This document shows, in pieces, positions 5,982 to 7,106 of a stretch of DNA of 7,106 bases; position 1 is the first letter of the stretch, and the number at the start of each line of letters is the position of its first letter. A program made the translations under genes and the position numbers. The DNA comes from an uncultured Gemmatimonadota bacterium (GTDB lineage Bacteria > Gemmatimonadota > Gemmatimonadetes > Gemmatimonadales > GWC2-71-9): NCBI GenBank assembly GCA_946480845.1, contig CAMLLJ010000152.1, forward strand, positions 1 to 7,106. Direction: 5' to 3'. Below the pieces are notes generated by a model that saw nothing but the letters and a program-made list of their open reading frames with translations, did no database searches and had not been told where the DNA came from.

Positions 5982-7106
5982 ATGTCCCGACGCCCGCACG
6001 GGCCGCAGTCCCTCCGGACCGTCCTGACCGCCCTGACCGTCCGGACCGTCCGGACCGTCCTGACCGTCCTGACCGTCTCGACCGTCCTGACCGTCCCGGC
6101 CGCTGCCCAGTATTTCGGCCAGAACAAGGTCCAGTACGAGTCGTTCGACTTCAAGATCATCGCCACCGAGCACTTCGACGTCTATTTCTACGAGCGCGAG
6201 CGCGCGGCGGCCACCGACATCGCCCGGATGGCGGAGCGGTCCTACGCCCAGCTCTCCCGCGTCCTGAACCACCAGTTCAAGGAGCGGAAGCCGATCGTGG
6301 TGTACGCGTCGCACTCGGACTTCGTGCAGACCAACGCCACCCCGGGCGAGGTGGGCGAGGGGACCGGCGGCTTCACCGACTTCCTCAAGCATCGCAACAT
6401 CTTCCCGCTCACCGGGGCGTACACCGAGAACGAAGAAGTGCTGATGCACGAGATGGTGCACCAGTTCCAGTACGACATCTGGTCGGGGGGCAAGGCGGGG
6501 AGCGGCATCTCGACGATCATCGCGGTGAACCCGCCGCTCTGGTTCGTCGAGGGCATGGCGGCGTACCTGTCGCGCGGGCCGTACGACACCGAGACGTCGA
6601 TGATCCTCCGGGACGCGGCGCTCGAGGGCAAGCTCCCGTCCATCGACCAGATGGCGAACGACCCGCGGATCTTCCCCTACCGCTTCGGGCAGGCGCTGCT
6701 CTCCTACATCGGCGAGCGCTGGGGTGACGAGGCCATCGGCGCGATCCTCCAGGGCTCGCGGGTGGGCGGCCTCGAGTCCGCCTTCCGCCGCACCCTGGGC
6801 CTCAGCCTCGCCCAGCTCTCCGACCAGTGGCGCGACGCGGTGCTGCGGAAGTACCTCCCCGAGATCGGCGACCGGGTGAAGGCGCGCGCGGTGGCGAAGC
6901 CGCTCCTCACCGAGGAGAACTCGGACGGGACGCTGCACCTCGCCCCCGCCCTGTCGCCCGACGGCAGCAACGTGGCCTACTTCAGCGAGGCCGACTTCTA
7001 CTTCGTCGACCTGTACCTCGCCGATGGCGTCACCGGCAAGCGCAAGCGGCGGCTCTTCAAGTCCACCTTCAGCAGCAACTACGAGACGTTCCGCTTCATC
7101 AACTCG
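5982..7106 (+). CDS. Exported HExxH zinc metallopeptidase with TolB-like propeller (3' end beyond window)
   Basis: This frame is open from ATG 5982 to the window end, 375 codons with no stop, so the gene continues beyond. Residues 1-42 look like a signal peptide: Arg-rich start (R3, R4, R12, R21, R24), a hydrophobic Thr/Val/Leu core (25-38), and AAA|Q with likely signal peptidase I cleavage after A42. The mature part contains HEMVH (156-160), the HExxH zinc motif, and WFVEGMAAY (187-195), whose E190 is the probable third ligand, as in gluzincins of the peptidase MA type. After a helical region, HLAPALSPDGSNVAYFS (about 319-335) is a PD40/TolB-like propeller blade motif, with more blades expected downstream. 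The inferred role is a periplasmic or outer-surface peptidase whose propeller binds protein or peptidoglycan-associated partners. The substrate is unknown. The motifs are clear; whether it is proteolytically active is not shown. GAGGT at 5973 supports the start. Confidence 0.85.
   Translation, partial: MSRRPHGPQSLRTVLTALTVRTVRTVLTVLTVSTVLTVPAAAQYFGQNKVQYESFDFKIIATEHFDVYFYERERAAATDIARMAERSYAQLSRVLNHQFKERKPIVVYASHSDFVQTNATPGEVGEGTGGFTDFLKHRNIFPLTGAYTENEEVLMHEMVHQFQYDIWSGGKAGSGISTIIAVNPPLWFVEGMAAYLSRGPYDTETSMILRDAALEGKLPSIDQMANDPRIFPYRFGQALLSYIGERWGDEAIGAILQGSRVGGLESAFRRTLGLSLAQLSDQWRDAVLRKYLPEIGDRVKARAVAKPLLTEENSDGTLHLAPALSPDGSNVAYFSEADFYFVDLYLADGVTGKRKRRLFKSTFSSNYETFRFINS
6018..6098 (+). repeat. 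Nine 9-base tandem repeats (ACCGTCNNN) inside the signal-peptide coding region
   Basis: The stretch is nine in-frame units of ACC-GTC-NNN, encoding TVL, TAL, TVR, TVR, TVL, TVL, TVS, TVL and TVP. Only the second unit departs from ACCGTC (ACCGCC). The third codon is CTG, CGG, TCG or CCG, so units differ mainly at one or two bases. Shifted by three bases, the units with CGG read GGACCGTCC, an inverted repeat (GGAC/GTCC) around one central base, so units can pair with each other. Because the period is nine bases, gain or loss of units would lengthen or shorten the signal peptide without changing frame. Confidence 0.9.

Noticed and set aside
6018..6098. The tandem repeat as a CRISPR array or operator cluster
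   Set aside because: Units are 9 bases, directly adjacent without spacers and in frame with a coding region, so a coding minisatellite fits better.
5756..6727. A + strand open frame containing a PDRPDRPDR run
   Set aside because: It is out of frame with rsfS and the metallopeptidase, both of which show conserved motifs; the PDR run is the 9-base repeat in the wrong frame.
5913..6938. A 341-codon minus-strand open frame over the metallopeptidase
   Set aside because: It opposes a + frame with a signal peptide, HExxH and propeller motifs, and its DGQDGQDGQ-like stretch is only the 9-base repeat read from the other strand.

Overview
The window looks like a piece of conserved core chromosome from a high-GC bacterium (I judge roughly 70% G+C by eye). 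All real genes lie on the + strand in one close-packed run. The order rpsF–rpsR–DUF2232–rplI, a fused DAK2/DegV protein, and a secreted HExxH peptidase joined to a TolB-like propeller all suggest Gemmatimonadota. That placement is an inference from gene content and would need a marker search to confirm. I see no tRNA, rRNA, insertion sequence, prophage or CRISPR.

Layout: (1) bases 2-550 are the C-terminal end of a membrane H+/Na+-translocating pyrophosphatase (hppA), followed 3 bases later by the complete ychF/OLA1-type ATPase (554-1651). (2) A 133-base gap (1652-1784) is the only sizeable intergenic space. It holds a short AT-rich pocket with a possible -10 box and two hairpins just ahead of rpsF, the second burying the Shine-Dalgarno sequence. 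It is a good candidate for a promoter plus a ribosomal-protein autoregulatory leader. (3) Bases 1785-3752 are a ribosomal-protein operon: rpsF (S6), rpsR (S18, zinc-type), a DUF2232/YybS-like membrane protein and rplI (L9), each junction overlapping by 4 bases (ATGA, CTGA, ATGA). (4) Bases 3756-5576 encode a 606-residue fusion of a FakA-like kinase (DhaL plus middle domain) with a complete FakB/DegV fatty-acid-binding domain. (5) rsfS, the ribosome silencing factor, follows at 5614-5970. (6) From 5982 to the window end runs an open, unfinished gene for an exported zinc metallopeptidase (HExxH…E) with a TolB-like propeller starting at its C-terminal side. Its signal peptide is encoded by nine 9-base tandem repeats.

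How the genes fit together: the middle of the window serves ribosome assembly and control (S6, S18, L9, RsfS, and YchF, which binds ribosomes). The pyrophosphatase, the fatty-acid kinase fusion and the DUF2232 protein concern the membrane and energy. I do not see a wholly new system. The points most worth a second look are the repeat-encoded signal peptide, the FakA–FakB fusion, the probable CTG start of the DUF2232 gene and the structured rpsF leader.
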